A stretch of 11,418 nucleotides of DNA, from assembly GCA_039934635.1 (NCBI GenBank), contig JBDTLT010000184.1, positions 1 to 11,418 on the forward strand, written 5' to 3'. Below, in pieces: positions 5,816-11,418 of this stretch. How positions within the stretch are numbered: position 1 is the first letter of the stretch; the number at the start of each line of letters is the position of its first letter. This DNA comes from DATLFA01 sp039934635 (GTDB taxonomy: Bacteria > Actinomycetota > Acidimicrobiia > Acidimicrobiales > WLNW01). The position numbers and the translations under genes were made by a program. The notes under the pieces were generated by a model that was given only the letters and a program-made list of their open reading frames with translations, was not told the origin of the DNA and searched no databases.

Positions 5816-6277
5816 ATGCCCACCCCCTTCACCCCCACGGCCCACGACGAGCTTGCCCGGCGACTCGCTCGTCGTCGTGCCAGCATCGAGCAGATCGTGC
5901 GCACGTCCCGGCGCGGCTTGGCGATCGAGGACCGAGACGTCAGCGACTTCCTCGGCATCGAGGGCCCCGACGCCGGCACCGACGAGTTCGACCGCAGTCG
6001 TCCACTCGAGCTCGCCGCGCTGGCTGCGCCCAACCTGGACGGCATCGAACAGGCCCTGTCGCTGATTGAAGATCAAGAGCTGATCGCCCGGGACCTGTAT
6101 GACGCGGTCATCGAGGACCTGTTCTCGGTGGGACTGTCCCTACAAGTAGCGCTACCTCTTGTGGCCGACGACCGTGCCAGCGACCGCATCGTCACGGCAA
6201 TCGAACAGCTGGACCAAACGGTAGGACGCGTCCGCAGTGTGGTCTTTGGTATGCAACGCCCAGGAGCCGCCACTTGA
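5816..6277 (+). CDS. Stand-alone histidine-kinase DHp-like (HisKA_3-type) protein lacking the phospho-accepting His
   Basis: 153 residues, soluble. The C-terminal half resembles the dimerisation helices of NarL/DosS-type sensor kinases: IARDLYDAVIEDLFSVGLSLQ (90-110), then RIVTAIEQLDQTVGRVRSVVFGM (124-146). Kinases of this class have RDLHD; here the His is Tyr95. No ATPase domain follows, and the N-terminal 85 residues carry no sensor domain that I recognise, so it cannot be a kinase. It may be a dimerising adaptor or partner for a true kinase. The ATG has a GGAGG four bases upstream; a longer frame to 5669 would run through the riboswitch and is rejected. Its TGA overlaps the TTG start of the tandem Usp (TTGA), so the two are probably made in equal amounts. 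Function is unknown. Confidence 0.85.
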   Translation: MPTPFTPTAHDELARRLARRRASIEQIVRTSRRGLAIEDRDVSDFLGIEGPDAGTDEFDRSRPLELAALAAPNLDGIEQALSLIEDQELIARDLYDAVIEDLFSVGLSLQVALPLVADDRASDRIVTAIEQLDQTVGRVRSVVFGMQRPGAAT

Positions 6278-7080
6278 ACGCCTCCCGTACCCTGGTCTTC
6301 GGTGACGATCGTTCACCAGCGGCCGACATCGCCTGGTTGTTCATCAACAATCATCGCTGGCCTGGTTGGCGTCTCGAGGTCGTCGCCGCCCACATGCCCG
6401 AGATCCCCGGGTTGCCGCTCCCTCGCGGAGACACCGAACTCCATGTTTGGAACCCCTCGCAGCCCCGCAAAGTGTTCGCCGAGGCCCAGTTCGCCCAGGT
6501 CGTCGAGCTCACGGCCGAAGCCGACCCACGCCTCGTCCTTTCGCGCGAGAGTGATCTCCTCGTCATCGGGCCGCGTGGGCCTGGATTGCTGAAGTCACTG
6601 CACCTCGGCAGCACGGCAGACTGGCTGCTCCTTCACCCTCCGGCCCCGCTCCTCATCGCCCGCCACGGCCGTAGCGTGCGTAGCGTCGTCGTCTGTGCCG
6701 ACGGCTCACCCCACGCCGCCCGGGTCGTCAGCGTGCTAGCCGAGCTGCCATGGGCCGACCAGCTCGAGATCACGATCCTGGCCATCGACGACCATCGGGT
6801 CGATGTCGACACCGCGACTAGTAGCGCCCGACAACGACTAGAAGCCGCCGGCGCAACTGTCAATGTTCGCGTCGACAGCGGCAAACCAACCACGATGATC
6901 CACCGCCACCTCGCTGAGATGTCACCCGACCTCGTGGCCCTCGGCACCCGCGGCCTTACCGGCCTGCGTCGCCTCCGCCTCGGATCGACCGCGAACGCGG
7001 TCACTCGAACAGCGACTTGCTCGGTCCTTGTCGCATGCGACGAGGACGAATACCACCGGGCGATCGAGACCGACCGATAA
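6274..7080 (+). CDS. Tandem-domain universal stress protein
   Basis: A 268-residue cytoplasmic protein with two Usp domains. Domain 1 (about 5-130) ends with the ATP loop G99-x2-G102-x9-G112-S113. Domain 2 (about 135-256) starts SVVVCADGSPHAARV and has G224-x2-G227-x9-G237-S238. Both loops are complete, unlike the single-domain Usp at 2604-3167, so ATP binding is likely. Tandem Usps of this length are typical of actinobacteria, where several respond to hypoxia or dormancy. The TTG start is chosen because it overlaps the preceding TGA and has AGGAG eight bases upstream; the next in-frame ATG lies too deep in the domain. It is co-transcribed behind riboswitch C, hence probably Mn2+-responsive. 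Confidence 0.93.
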   Translation: MNASRTLVFGDDRSPAADIAWLFINNHRWPGWRLEVVAAHMPEIPGLPLPRGDTELHVWNPSQPRKVFAEAQFAQVVELTAEADPRLVLSRESDLLVIGPRGPGLLKSLHLGSTADWLLLHPPAPLLIARHGRSVRSVVVCADGSPHAARVVSVLAELPWADQLEITILAIDDHRVDVDTATSSARQRLEAAGATVNVRVDSGKPTTMIHRHLAEMSPDLVALGTRGLTGLRRLRLGSTANAVTRTATCSVLVACDEDEYHRAIETDR

Positions 7081-7517
7081 GTCACTCAGCGCCCCGAGCG
7101 AGACAGCGCCTGACCGGATTTAAGGCGCGGTGAGTCCTCCCCGGCTGTCCGCGACGCCGAGTTACGAATCGCTCGAAAGCGTGGCGGCGTTCGGGAGCTG
7201 CATGCTGTGCTCGGCCGTCGGCTCGACGTGGTGCTGGAAAGACGCCCGCGCACCCGAGGAGGCGGCATAGGGCGCGTTGTTCCTCCTTCGGGACCCCGTG
7301 GTGGTTGTTGACGCACGGGCCGCGAAGCGCTTGATCCCCGCGGTCGTCCATCAAGCCATCGAGCGCCGCTCGGCGTTCCCCTTGTATCAACCTCGGTTGA
7401 CCATTCTCATCCTCGCCCGGCCTGACGGTTGCCGGCCATCGGTCGGCAACCCGAGGGCCGACTACGTTGGCGGTCGTCGGCGGGGCGCGCCGCGTTCGAG
7501 GGGGAGACTGTCCGGAG
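7081..7517. other. 437-base stretch without a convincing gene
   Basis: Open frames exist on both strands (for example 7277-7537 plus and 7082-7633 minus), but none has an SD, a recognisable domain or good codon use throughout. A weak hairpin GCGCCT/AGGCGC (7106-7111 with 7123-7128) just after the tandem Usp could end transcription, though it lacks a U-tract. The stretch may be decayed coding DNA like the 4083-5100 region; I cannot identify any ancestor. No clear promoter for the P450 was found. Confidence 0.5.
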
Positions 7518-8708
7518 ATGGATTCGCCGTCGATTGACTTTGCACTCGACCTGATGGGGGGCGTGTCCTTCCTCCCGGGGGAGGCCTTCCACGCCGAGAT
7601 GGACCGGCTACGCGCGTCCGATCCGCTGCCCACGGTGCAGTTCGGCGGCGCGCCGGTCCCCCTGATCGCGACCTATGCGGATCTCGACGCCGCGTTCCGC
7701 AACGACGTGGAGCTGCCGGCCGGCGCCACCTACAAGTACTCGATCGAGCCGTGCCAGGGTGTCACTTTCGAGAGCGTCGACGGCCCGGAGCACGACATGT
7801 TGCGGCTGTTGTCGACCGGCGATCTCCACGCGCGGCCCGTGGCCCGGTACGTCGAGGATCGAGTGCCCGCGATCGTGCACTCGGTGATCGACCGGTTCGG
7901 CGGTCGGTCCGAGGTCGATCTCGTTGCCGAGTTCGCGTCGGTGGTGCCGTTCGCGGTGTTCGCCGACAAGACTGGGCTCGACGCGCAACTCGATCGTGTG
8001 CCGGACTACCGGGACTGGTCGTTCGGGATCCTGAGCTACTCGGTCGCTCCCGACCAGGGTCTGGCGGCGGCGGCGGCGCTCACCGCAGAGATAGACGACG
8101 CCCTGATACAGCGTCGCGCCTCGCCTCGCAACGATCTCCTGTCGGCCATGTGCGCTGCGGCGCGCGACGGCCGTCGCCTCACCGACGAGGAGGTCCGCTC
8201 GCACGTCCGTGCGTTGTTCGCTGCCGGTGCGTCGACGACCTTCCACGGACTCGGCAACACGCTCTACGCGCTCTTGACCCATCCCGAGGCCATGGCGACC
8301 CTGCGCCGCGACCCCGGTGCTGCGCTCGACGCCGTCGACGAGATGCTCCGCTGGGAGCCGCCGCTCGCGATCCTGCCGCGACTCGTCCCCTACGACGCGA
8401 CGGTCGCGGGTCGACGACTTACGGCCGGCACGCAAGTCCTGTTCGGCATCGCCGCGGCGAACCGTGACCCCGAGGCCTACGACGAACCGGCGCGCTTCGA
8501 CATCGCCCGCCGACCCACCCGTGTGCTCACGTTCGGGTTCGGGAGCCACCACTGTCCCGGCGCGCACCTCGCCCGCCGGCAGATCGCGACCGCGGTGTGC
8601 GTGCTGCTGGAGCGCATGCCCTCCTTGCGGCTGATCGATCACGAAAGGGCGCGACCATCGGGGTCGATTATGCGCGGTCCCGGCGCCCTGGTGGTCGCGA
8701 CCCGCTGA
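7518..8708 (+). CDS. Cytochrome P450 (bacterial class I type)
   Basis: A 396-residue soluble haem monooxygenase, the usual length for bacterial P450s. The haem ligand motif FGFGSHHCPG is at 339-348 with C346 as thiolate ligand. The K-helix ExxR is E275-M-L-R278, and PRLVPYDATVAGRRL follows in the expected place. The I-helix reads AGASTT (236-241), so the acidic residue usually before the conserved Thr is Ser239. This may alter proton delivery or indicate an atypical reaction. No ferredoxin or reductase gene is adjacent. The ATG at 7518 is preferred over the in-frame TTG at 7467 because domain homology begins soon after it and a purine-rich GAGGGGGAG (7498-7506) lies 11 bases upstream, a slightly long spacing. 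The substrate cannot be inferred. Confidence 0.95.
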   Translation: MDSPSIDFALDLMGGVSFLPGEAFHAEMDRLRASDPLPTVQFGGAPVPLIATYADLDAAFRNDVELPAGATYKYSIEPCQGVTFESVDGPEHDMLRLLSTGDLHARPVARYVEDRVPAIVHSVIDRFGGRSEVDLVAEFASVVPFAVFADKTGLDAQLDRVPDYRDWSFGILSYSVAPDQGLAAAAALTAEIDDALIQRRASPRNDLLSAMCAAARDGRRLTDEEVRSHVRALFAAGASTTFHGLGNTLYALLTHPEAMATLRRDPGAALDAVDEMLRWEPPLAILPRLVPYDATVAGRRLTAGTQVLFGIAAANRDPEAYDEPARFDIARRPTRVLTFGFGSHHCPGAHLARRQIATAVCVLLERMPSLRLIDHERARPSGSIMRGPGALVVATR

Positions 8709-8951
8709 GCGCGAGCGTGCCCTTGGCGGCGGGAGAGGAGGCGTGCACCCAGCCGCCTTCGACCTTCATCCGCACGAAGCAGGGGGAGACGCCGCGAAGG
8801 ACCCGGGGACCTTGGGCCTTGGCTTCCTTGCGTGATCGTCGCAAACGACCGGTTGTTCGAACCGCCATACACGTAAGGCGATCCCAAGCGCGCTCTTTTC
8901 ATCGCTGGACTAACGCGTGCGTGGAGCACTGACTTCTGCGTCCGCAGCTTC
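8709..8951. other. Gap after P450 with one doubtful minus-strand frame
   Basis: On the minus strand, 8868-8668 is open for 66 codons. The central part (PRVLRGVSPCFVRMKVEGG, then WVHASSPAAKG) has protein-like codon use, but it overlaps the P450 end by 41 bases and I recognise no family. It could be a small gene or a remnant. Nothing else is visible here before the promoter at 8952. Confidence 0.3.
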
Positions 8952-8983
8952 TTGCATCCATGAGCGCCCGATCGGCGTAGTGC
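8952..8983 (+). promoter_or_regulatory. Putative ECF sigma promoter of FAS1 lipoprotein–sigma–anti-sigma operon
   Basis: TTGCATCC (8952-8959) and CGTAGTGC (8976-8983) are separated by 16 bases. Both 8-base blocks and the spacing recur exactly before the second FAS1 gene (11000-11031), whereas the spacer sequence differs. That is the pattern of a shared -35/-10 pair. The GCATCC block resembles the CCATCC -35 reported for mycobacterial SigK (from memory). The likely sigma factor is the one encoded in this operon, which would make it self-activating. Confidence 0.8.
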
Positions 8984-9013
8984 TAGGGAAACATTCCAAA
9001 TAGGAGCACGATC

Positions 9014-9577
9014 GTGTCAAGAAACAAGCTCAAGGTCTTCGCGCTCGCGTTGGCAATCGGTCTCGTCGCCGTCGCATGCGGCGACGATGACAGCAGTAAC
9101 ACCACGCCTGCTTCGACGTCACCAGCGGCAACCACACCTGCCGCGGCGACGAAGGACATCGTCGACACCGCAGTAGGTGCGGGCAAGTTCACGGTGTTGG
9201 CCGAAGCGTTGACGAAGGCCGATCTGGTCACGACGCTCAAAGGGACTGGCCCGTTCACGGTGTTCGCTCCGACCGATGATGCGTTTGCTGCGGCGTTGAA
9301 GTCGCTGAACGTCACCAAGGATCAATTGTTCGCCGACAAGGCCAAGTTGTCGTCGATCCTGACCTACCACGTTGTGGCGGGCAAGGTGCCGGCGTCGGAA
9401 GTTCTCAAGCTCGACGGCAAGACCGCCAAGACGGTCAACGGCGCCACGGTGGGGATCACGATCAAGGGCAGCGACGTCTACCTCAACGGTGACACCAAGG
9501 TCGTGCAGGCTGACGTCGCGGCGTCGAACGGCGTCATCCACGTGATCGACAAGGTGCTACTCCCGCCGGCGATGTGA
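9014..9577 (+). CDS. FAS1 (fasciclin) domain lipoprotein
   Basis: A 187-residue exported, membrane-anchored protein. A basic N-terminus and hydrophobic core lead to a lipobox ending AVAC with C22 as the lipidation site. An acidic and Thr/Ala/Pro-rich linker (23-47) precedes a single FAS1 domain (about 48-185). Its two conserved blocks are FTVFAPTDDAF (81-91) and NGVIHVIDKVLLPP (172-185), with the YH pair at 118-119. FAS1 domains mediate adhesion or surface contacts; mycobacterial MPT83 has the same lipoprotein-plus-FAS1 build. The GTG start has AGGAG seven bases upstream. It is the first gene of an operon with the sigma factor, whose possible GTG start overlaps its stop (GTGA), and has a putative ECF promoter 30 bases upstream. 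Confidence 0.95.
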   Translation: MSRNKLKVFALALAIGLVAVACGDDDSSNTTPASTSPAATTPAAATKDIVDTAVGAGKFTVLAEALTKADLVTTLKGTGPFTVFAPTDDAFAAALKSLNVTKDQLFADKAKLSSILTYHVVAGKVPASEVLKLDGKTAKTVNGATVGITIKGSDVYLNGDTKVVQADVAASNGVIHVIDKVLLPPAM

Positions 9578-10224
9578 GCAGGCCGGCCGAGGATGTAGCC
9601 CGGACACAGCCGATGGTGACTGGGACTACATTGATTCGACCAATCGAGGTCGACCACCAGAGTTGGCGCGTGTCTCCTTCTGCCGATATCACACCGTTGC
9701 GAGAAGTCGACGACGTCGACGCCGCCTTCGCTGAGGGCGGCGTCGACGCGCTCGAGCGGGCGTACGAGGCGCACGGGTCGATGGTGTACACCATGTGCCG
9801 GCGTGCGCTCGGTGCCGATCTCGCCGCCGATACCACGCAAGAGGTCTTCGTCTCCGCGTGGCGTGGCCGCGCACAGTTCGACATGCGGCGCGGCAGTCTC
9901 GGCGGATGGCTCGCCGGCATCACCAAGCATCGCATCATCGATGTGTTGCGAGCGCGACAACGACAGATGGTCGTCGGTGAGATCGATGACGCAACTGCCG
10001 CGGTGCCGTCGGGCGTTGACGAGATGCTCGACCGCGTCCTGTTGGCCGATGCGCTCGAACGGTTGCCGCCGGCACCCCGGCGGCTCGTCGAGCTCGCCTT
10101 CTTCGAGCACCTGACCCACGCAGAGATCGCAGAGCGCTGCGCGTTACCGCTCGGTACCGTCAAGAGCGACATCCGTCGCGGTCTGGCCCGCCTACGGCGT
10201 CACATCGAGCGCGACTATGACTGA
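9574..10224 (+). CDS. ECF sigma factor (SigK-like context)
   Basis: An RNA polymerase sigma factor of the ECF class, 216 residues from this start. Region 2 spans about 58-130 (ALERAYEAHGSMVYTMCRRAL, TTQEVFVSAWRG, GWLAGITKHRIIDVLR) and region 4 about 155-212 (LERLPPAPRRLVELAFF, THAEIAERCALPLGTVKSDI). The GTG at 9574 overlaps the FAS1 stop. The first 45 codons have atypical usage and no domain, so the true start may be the ATG at 9613 or a GTG near 9670. The gene for a membrane anti-sigma factor overlaps its 3' end by 8 bases, the usual arrangement for release upon an envelope signal. Its probable targets are the two promoters with TTGCATCC-N16-CGTAGTGC, one of which drives this operon. Confidence 0.93.
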   Translation: MSRPAEDVARTQPMVTGTTLIRPIEVDHQSWRVSPSADITPLREVDDVDAAFAEGGVDALERAYEAHGSMVYTMCRRALGADLAADTTQEVFVSAWRGRAQFDMRRGSLGGWLAGITKHRIIDVLRARQRQMVVGEIDDATAAVPSGVDEMLDRVLLADALERLPPAPRRLVELAFFEHLTHAEIAERCALPLGTVKSDIRRGLARLRRHIERDYD

Positions 10225-10828
10225 GACCACCGACTACGAAGGCTACGACGATCTCATGCAGCTGGGACGCCAACTCACACCCGAGGATCGCCGCCAATTC
10301 ACGCTACCCGCTGACCTCTGGACCAAGATCGCCCACGAAGTCGACGCCGATGAACACACCGCGACGGTGCACGCGATCGACGAACACCGCTCACGTCGGC
10401 GGCGCATGCTCACCCGCGTGGCATTGGTGGGTGCGGCGGCGTGCGCGCTGATCGCTTTCGCCGTCGTACGTGCCGGCGACCACGTGCGCACCATCGACGA
10501 AGTCGCGCTGTCGAACGCCGGCCTCGATCCTGCCGGCGCATCGAGCACCGGCCGGGCACGGTTGGTCGTACTCGACGACGGCTCACGGGCCATCGATCTC
10601 GACGTCAGCAACCTGCCCAAGATCAACGGCGAGTTCTTCGAGCTGTGGCTCATCGACCGACAAGTCAAAGGCATGGTGTCGATAGGTCCCGTGCACGGCA
10701 ACGGCCGCTACATCATCCCCGCAGGCGTCGCCACCAATGCCTTCCCCATCGTCGACCTATCGATCGAGCCGGTCGACGGCGTCCCCACCCACTCCGGCGT
10801 CAGCGTGCTACGCGGCGTCCTCGCCTGA
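10217..10828 (+). CDS. RskA-family membrane anti-sigma factor
   Basis: 203 residues with one transmembrane helix (about 65-84), a cytoplasmic N-terminus of about 60 residues that should hold the sigma factor, and an extracytoplasmic RskA/anti-sigma-K domain (about 113-202). The RskA signature is visible in RARLVVLDDGSRAIDLDVSNLP and GEFFELWLID followed by a SIGPVHGNG segment. No zinc-binding HxxxCxxC motif is present, so sigma release is likely by regulated proteolysis rather than redox chemistry. In mycobacteria, RskA controls SigK. The ATG overlaps the sigma-factor stop by 8 bases, implying coupled synthesis. The N-terminal part is diverged and recognisable mainly by position. Confidence 0.92.
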   Translation: MTETTDYEGYDDLMQLGRQLTPEDRRQFTLPADLWTKIAHEVDADEHTATVHAIDEHRSRRRRMLTRVALVGAAACALIAFAVVRAGDHVRTIDEVALSNAGLDPAGASSTGRARLVVLDDGSRAIDLDVSNLPKINGEFFELWLIDRQVKGMVSIGPVHGNGRYIIPAGVATNAFPIVDLSIEPVDGVPTHSGVSVLRGVLA

Positions 10829-10999
10829 AACTGCCCCTTAGCGCGCCTGGACTTCGATCAGACCAGCGGTTCCTTGATCGTCCAGCATGCCGTCTCTCGT
10901 GAGCGACAGGGCGCGGACACTTGCCAGGCGTCGCTGTGTTCGCCGAATTCAGTTCGTTGTCGATGTCGGTCAACCGAAGGGCAGGGATTTTCCGATCGA

Positions 11000-11031
11000 T
11001 TGCATCCGGCGACGTGTTTCGGTCGTAGTGC
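11000..11031 (+). promoter_or_regulatory. Putative ECF sigma promoter of second FAS1 gene
   Basis: TTGCATCC (11000-11007), 16 bases, CGTAGTGC (11024-11031), then 26 bases to the ATG. This is an exact match, in both blocks and spacing, to the element upstream of the first FAS1 gene. The 230-base gap between the anti-sigma gene and the ATG at 11058 holds nothing else that I recognise, and no clear terminator. Confidence 0.8.
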
Positions 11032-11057
11032 ACAAAACCCTACGAACGGAGACACAA

Positions 11058-11418
11058 ATGGTACGGAAATCACTTGCAGCGGTGGCGATTGCTCTCGCTG
11101 GGCTCGTCACCGCCGCGATCCCCGCGGACGCGACGGGGTCCAACCGCGAGAACATCGTTGGGGTCGTGGTAAGCGCCAGCGGCGCGCCAGGCACGTTCGA
11201 CAACAATCCCTGGGACTACGACATCCTACGCGACGCAGTGCTCGCCGCCGGCCTCGCCGACGCACTGTCGGGTCCTGGGCCCTTCACCGTCTTCGCACCC
11301 AACGACTCTGCCTTCATGCGCACGGCCGCCGATCTCGGCATACGAGGCAGCGAAGGGCAAGTGCTCGCCGGTCTCGCCGCAGCACTCGGCGACAACCTCG
11401 ACGACGTCTTGCTGTACC
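11058..11418 (+). CDS. Secreted FAS1 (fasciclin) domain protein, 3' end beyond window
   Basis: 120 N-terminal residues are present. A cleavable signal peptide (about 1-26: MVRKSLAAVAIALAGLVTAA, then IPADA as the likely cleavage region) has no lipobox Cys, so the product should be released or wall-bound rather than lipid-anchored. The FAS1 domain starts near 50 with WDYDILRDAVLAAGLADAL and contains the first conserved block GPFTVFAPNDSAF (74-86). GGAG lies six bases before the ATG. It is transcribed separately from the sigma operon by its own copy of the putative ECF promoter. A lipidated FAS1 plus a soluble FAS1 under one sigma factor mirrors MPT83 and MPT70. Confidence 0.92.
   Translation, partial: MVRKSLAAVAIALAGLVTAAIPADATGSNRENIVGVVVSASGAPGTFDNNPWDYDILRDAVLAAGLADALSGPGPFTVFAPNDSAFMRTAADLGIRGSEGQVLAGLAAALGDNLDDVLLY

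Noticed and set aside
5179..6045. 288-codon minus-strand frame
   Set aside because: Antisense to the winged-helix gene, riboswitch C and the DHp-like gene; no domain or SD.
7106..7128. Hairpin after the tandem Usp as an intrinsic terminator
   Set aside because: 6-bp stem with an 11-base loop and no U-tract; too weak to call.
7608..8642. 344-codon minus-strand frame
   Set aside because: Antisense shadow of the cytochrome P450.
1..11418. CRISPR arrays, insertion sequences, tRNA or rRNA genes
   Set aside because: I saw no regular direct-repeat array, transposase motif, cloverleaf or rRNA-like segment when reading both strands by eye.

Overview
The window comes from a high-GC Gram-positive bacterium, most likely an actinobacterium and possibly an Acidimicrobiia relative. 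The evidence is strong GC bias at third codon positions, GTG and TTG starts, an RskA-type anti-sigma factor and an actinobacterial style of universal stress proteins (Usp). The taxonomic placement is inference.

Left part (1-7080) is a stress and metal-homeostasis island. A leftward operon at 3309-1 encodes a Usp, an HtpX-like M48 membrane protease and a P2A-type cation ATPase cut by the window edge. Its genes are joined by TGATG and ATGA overlaps. A rightward unit at 3387-4082 encodes a YqhA/UPF0114 membrane protein. A second rightward unit at 5690-7080 encodes a small protein resembling a histidine-kinase dimerisation domain with Tyr in place of the phospho-accepting His, coupled by a TTGA overlap to a tandem-domain Usp. 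All three units begin with a leader that reads as a yybP-ykoY (Mn2+) riboswitch: a GGGGAGU loop, a CGUCA loop and an AGACC 3' side, closed by a GGAGG/CCUCC or GAAGG/CCUUC P1 helix. Each has a promoter placed so that transcription starts at P1. In all three, the P1 3' strand is also complementary to the gene's own Shine-Dalgarno (SD) sequence, which predicts Mn2+-activated translation. Two of the switches are divergent, with -35 boxes only 5 bp apart. This suggests a Mn2+-responsive regulon of three transcription units.

Between the second and third riboswitch units lies a decayed stretch (4083-5325). It holds remnants of 6-phosphofructokinase (+ strand) and D-lactate dehydrogenase (- strand), both broken by frameshifts and deletions, followed by an intact small winged-helix regulator (5326-5640).

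Middle part (7081-9013): a 437-base stretch with no convincing gene, a complete cytochrome P450 (7518-8708), and a 305-base gap.

Right part (9014-11418) is a cell-envelope module: a FAS1 (fasciclin) lipoprotein, an ECF sigma factor, its RskA-like anti-sigma factor, and a second secreted FAS1 protein cut by the window edge. Both FAS1 genes are preceded by the same two-block promoter, TTGCATCC-N16-CGTAGTGC, which is very probably the target of this sigma factor. The arrangement parallels the mycobacterial SigK-RskA system controlling the FAS1 proteins MPT70 and MPT83.
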